Positions 61,778-64,000 of a DNA stretch of 64,000 bases are shown piece by piece. This stretch comes from Chitinophaga sp. HK235. GTDB taxonomy: Bacteria; Bacteroidota; Bacteroidia; Chitinophagales; Chitinophagaceae. Location: contig NZ_CP073766.1 in NCBI RefSeq assembly GCF_018255755.1, positions 3,472,001 through 3,536,000 on the forward strand, written 5' to 3'. Positions within the stretch are counted from its first letter, which is position 1; each line of letters starts with the position of its first letter. A program made the translations under genes and the position numbers. A model generated the notes under the pieces. The model was not told where the DNA came from, searched no databases, and saw nothing but the letters and a program-made list of their open reading frames with translations.

Positions 61778-62941
61778 TTAGCGGATTACTTTTTCCAGTT
61801 CCTGCTGTAAAGCCTCTCCACGCAGGTTTTGCGCAATGATACGGCCATTGGGATCTATCAGGAAGTTCTGAGGAATGGAATGAATAAGATACAGTTTAGC
61901 CGCATCTGCATTCCACCATTTCAGGTCACTCACATGATGCCAGGTAAGACCATCTTTCTCAATAGCTTCTGTCCATTTATCATGTGCACCTTCACGATCG
62001 AGGGAAACACCCAGCACGGTAAAGTTTTTGTCTTTATACTGGTTGTAAGCCTTTACCACATTTGGGTTCTCAGCCCGGCAAGGTCCGCACCAGCTGGCCC
62101 AGAAATCCAGCAGCACATATTTACCTTTCAGATCAGACAGCTTCAAAGTTTTCCCATCAGGTGTTTTAGACGCAAAATCAGGCGCCAACTGGTTAATGCC
62201 CAGTTTGGCAGAGGCATTCAGTAATTCTTTGATACCCAGTCCGAAAGTGGAATTACGCAGTGTCGGCGTAAACTTGCTCAGCCGTTGCTGCGCTGCCGGA
62301 ACGTCTTTTACGCGGGAACCCAGGCTTTCCTTGAAACTCAGCAGGCTGATATAATAATCAGGATGTGCATCAATAAAAGCATCGGTGATATCAGATTTTT
62401 GTTTCAACAGGTTGTCCATCACCTGCCTGGAAGCGATTTCCGCAGCGGTGTCAATTTTCAGTTTACCTTCCTGCCATGCCCGCATCCGGCCCATCGCTGC
62501 GCCTCTTACCACCTGCAGGCTGTCATTTACCTTTTTAAGGGAGCCTTGCAACTGGTCATACTGCATGGTTAGCGGAGCACCTTTCAGCACACCGTTTTCA
62601 AATACGTTCGCAACAGAAGTGTCCTTCGCTGTCAGCGATACGTTGTCACCGGGCTTCAGGAATAAAGTCCTGTTCCCATAATAAAATTTACCATCTGTCT
62701 TTTTGGTTACCCGTATACTCCCCTGAATAGTGTCTTCCAGCGGATACGCAAGGGAGAAAGCTCCTTTCTCTACTTTGGCTGAATCCAGTATATTGTTCTT
62801 AAAACCGGCGCCTTTGCTCAGGAAAATATACTCACCGTTGAAGATAGCTGGCACTTTACCGGTAATGGTCACACCGGCCTTCTGCGCATACAGATGGTTC
62901 ATGGCTGTCAGGGCAGCACAAATAAGAAAAACTCTTTTCAT
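61778..62941 (-). CDS. TlpA-like thioredoxin-fold protein with N-terminal DUF4369
   Basis: 387 residues. Signal peptide (ending near NHLYAQ), DUF4369-like beta-domain (about 22-125), helical linker and a C-terminal thioredoxin domain with W284-C285-G286-P287-C288. Periplasmic disulphide reductase of the kind widespread in Bacteroidota, probably reducing cysteine pairs of exported or cytochrome proteins. Confidence 0.92.
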   Translation of the reverse strand: MKRVFLICAALTAMNHLYAQKAGVTITGKVPAIFNGEYIFLSKGAGFKNNILDSAKVEKGAFSLAYPLEDTIQGSIRVTKKTDGKFYYGNRTLFLKPGDNVSLTAKDTSVANVFENGVLKGAPLTMQYDQLQGSLKKVNDSLQVVRGAAMGRMRAWQEGKLKIDTAAEIASRQVMDNLLKQKSDITDAFIDAHPDYYISLLSFKESLGSRVKDVPAAQQRLSKFTPTLRNSTFGLGIKELLNASAKLGINQLAPDFASKTPDGKTLKLSDLKGKYVLLDFWASWCGPCRAENPNVVKAYNQYKDKNFTVLGVSLDREGAHDKWTEAIEKDGLTWHHVSDLKWWNADAAKLYLIHSIPQNFLIDPNGRIIAQNLRGEALQQELEKVIR

Positions 62942-63064
62942 TGCTTAATGGTTGGTTGTGGCCGGCAAAGTATCAAAAAAATACCTGAGCGCTGACAAAT
63001 ATTTGATAAAAGGTTATAAGTGCTGCGGCCTGGTCTTTGCGCAGCATTTAATAAATCTGATACC

Positions 63065-63316
63065 ATGACAGAAAAACGCAAACTCGCCGGACAACCGGAA
63101 GGAGAACAACTTCAGACCCAACGGGAAGAAACCGGTGAGTTCAAACAAACAGAAGAGACCAGTAACTATGATGTGAGTAAAGATGATGATCAGCTGGATA
63201 AGCAGGAGGAACAGGGAGATGAGGAAGATGAGGAAGATGAGGAAGAACTGGAATTTGATGAAGAAATGGATGATGAAGATGAAGAAGATGAAGACGAAGA
63301 TGAAGAAAACTCATAG
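63065..63316 (+). CDS. Small, extremely acidic protein
   Basis: 83 residues from ATG 63065. The second half is nearly all Asp and Glu (about 53-83), and the first half is polar (Q/T/E). Unrecognised, likely unstructured. It is monocistronic and ends in a perfect hairpin. It could bind cations or basic proteins; that is inference. Confidence 0.6.
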   Translation: MTEKRKLAGQPEGEQLQTQREETGEFKQTEETSNYDVSKDDDQLDKQEEQGDEEDEEDEEELEFDEEMDDEDEEDEDEDEENS

Positions 63317-63352
63317 TCAGTTACGAATTACGGATTCGTAATTCGTAACTGA
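63317..63352. terminator. Perfect 16-bp hairpin
   Basis: TCAGTTACGAATTACG (63317-63332) and its exact complement (63337-63352) around GATT. Convergent genes on both sides. The word AATTCGTAAC also occurs at about 49044-49053. Confidence 0.75.
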
Positions 63353-63356
63353 TTAA

Positions 63357-63914
63357 TTATAGTTTGTGCAATTGAAAATACCCCAGATGCAATTCATCCG
63401 TAACGGTATCTTCCACTGGTGTTAGCTTCAATTGATACTGTGCCCTTACAGGTTCAGGGAGTATATCCTTCACCGGTATAATATCATCTACGTCTACTCC
63501 GTACTTGTCATCTACATGGGAAGTAGCGGTAGCAAAGGTAGTATGTTTGTAGAAGGTGGTTTCTTTGGCATCCCGGATGGCAGCACCAATATCTTTGTTA
63601 ACACTCAGAATCTTATAGTGAAACTCTTCCATTTCTCCCGGTTTATAACCTCCCAGATTCAGGAAGTATAGTTGTTCGGGATTGTCCACCGTTTCTGTTC
63701 TGGGCACTACGGTGATACGGTAGTTGTTCACATGTGTTACTTCCCTCCATCCGTCTACATGTAGCTTTTCCCCGGCTTCGGGCCAGAAAGCCTTCAGGTC
63801 CGGCACCAGGTCGCTGACCTTGCGTGCAACACCAAAAAACACATCATGTTGTTCTGTATGACGGCCGGGCAAATCGCAGCCCAGCAACAGCATATAAAGT
63901 TTTAAATCTTCCAT
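63357..63914 (-). CDS. DUF1543 family protein
   Basis: 185 residues. The family signature LYMLLLGCDLPGRHTEQHDVFFG opens the protein; the conserved WPEAGEKLHVDGWREV and LYFLNLGGYKPGEMEEFH follow. Cytoplasmic, function unknown. Confidence 0.87.
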   Translation of the reverse strand: MEDLKLYMLLLGCDLPGRHTEQHDVFFGVARKVSDLVPDLKAFWPEAGEKLHVDGWREVTHVNNYRITVVPRTETVDNPEQLYFLNLGGYKPGEMEEFHYKILSVNKDIGAAIRDAKETTFYKHTTFATATSHVDDKYGVDVDDIIPVKDILPEPVRAQYQLKLTPVEDTVTDELHLGYFQLHKL

Positions 63915-63941
63915 TGAAAAACGGTTTAGCGGTCACGGCAG

Positions 63942-63949
63942 CAAAAGTA
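63942..63949 (-). promoter_or_regulatory. Candidate -7 box for the DUF1543 gene
   Basis: CAAAAGTA on the plus strand reads TACTTTTG on the minus strand, matching TAnnTTTG, 28 bp before the ATG at 63914. Confidence 0.4.
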
Positions 63950-64000
63950 AAATTTCCTGTGCGCAATTCCCGCCATTCATTTTACAGATGTCTGCAAACA

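Noticed and set aside
1..64000. tRNA, rRNA, IS elements, prophage or integrase signs
   Set aside because: None seen; no terminal inverted repeats with transposase, no cloverleaf sequence noticed on reading. A tRNAscan-type run would be needed to exclude tRNAs fully.

Overview
The window looks like a chromosomal segment of a Bacteroidota bacterium of the Chitinophaga type (family Chitinophagaceae). The evidence is a type IX secretion (T9SS) type B cargo protein paired with a PorP/SprF-like protein, an OMP_b-brl_3-type outer-membrane barrel behind a LytS/LytTR pair, a REC-Crp/Fnr fusion regulator, a DUF4369/TlpA-type protein, weak or absent Shine-Dalgarno sites, and repeated matches to the Bacteroidota -7 box TAnnTTTG ahead of genes. 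The genus is inferred from gene style, not from a search. I saw no rRNA, tRNA, CRISPR array, insertion sequence, integrase or phage gene, so this reads as core or stable accessory chromosome.

Layout. 1-5.8 kb: the end of a cation:proton antiporter, aconitase, an LCM-type methyltransferase, and a metallo-beta-lactamase-fold hydrolase behind a CLC chloride channel. 7.6-16 kb: a cysteine-rich Crp/Fnr regulator with an FNR-like operator, an HxlR regulator divergent from a quinone-oxidoreductase-like enzyme, an unrecognised beta-helix protein, a cyclase-family protein, an MFS transporter, a NagX/DUF5009-like membrane protein and the RNA ligase RtcB. 16.4-24 kb: a TetR-ABC1 kinase operon, a LytS/LytTR two-component pair, an outer-membrane barrel and a lipoprotein. 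24-28 kb: a compact four-gene operon (NrtR-like degenerate Nudix regulator, DUF4291, 2OG-Fe(II) oxygenase, PPP-type phosphatase) divergent from an AraC regulator. 27.8-34.1 kb: a 1802-residue T9SS cargo protein with 267-bp repeats, and its PorP/SprF partner.

34.1-43 kb is a complete ten-gene urease locus on the minus strand: ureABCEFGD, a UreH-type nickel permease, a urea transporter and a TonB-dependent receptor. Together these could import urea and nickel, assemble the nickel site and release ammonia. 43-54 kb holds an AraC regulator with a clear direct-repeat operator, a small secreted protein, a sulfatase, the large catalase KatE, a DUF3829 lipoprotein, a pirin, and a PAS histidine kinase overlapping a REC-cNMP-HTH response regulator. 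53.8-55 kb is a two-gene helical-protein unit of unknown function with a good promoter. 55-64 kb: a GT39 glycosyltransferase, a P2-type ATPase, a 2-hydroxyacid dehydrogenase, a FadI-like thiolase, a TlpA-like thioredoxin, a very acidic small protein and a DUF1543 protein.

The best leads for something undescribed are the NrtR-like/DUF4291/oxygenase/phosphatase operon (possible nucleotide or ADP-ribose signalling), the two-gene helical unit at 53.85-54.94 kb, and the FNR-like operator beside the cysteine-rich Crp/Fnr protein and the CLC channel. Intergenic DNA is rich in long, perfect or near-perfect hairpins, some sharing sequence with one another.
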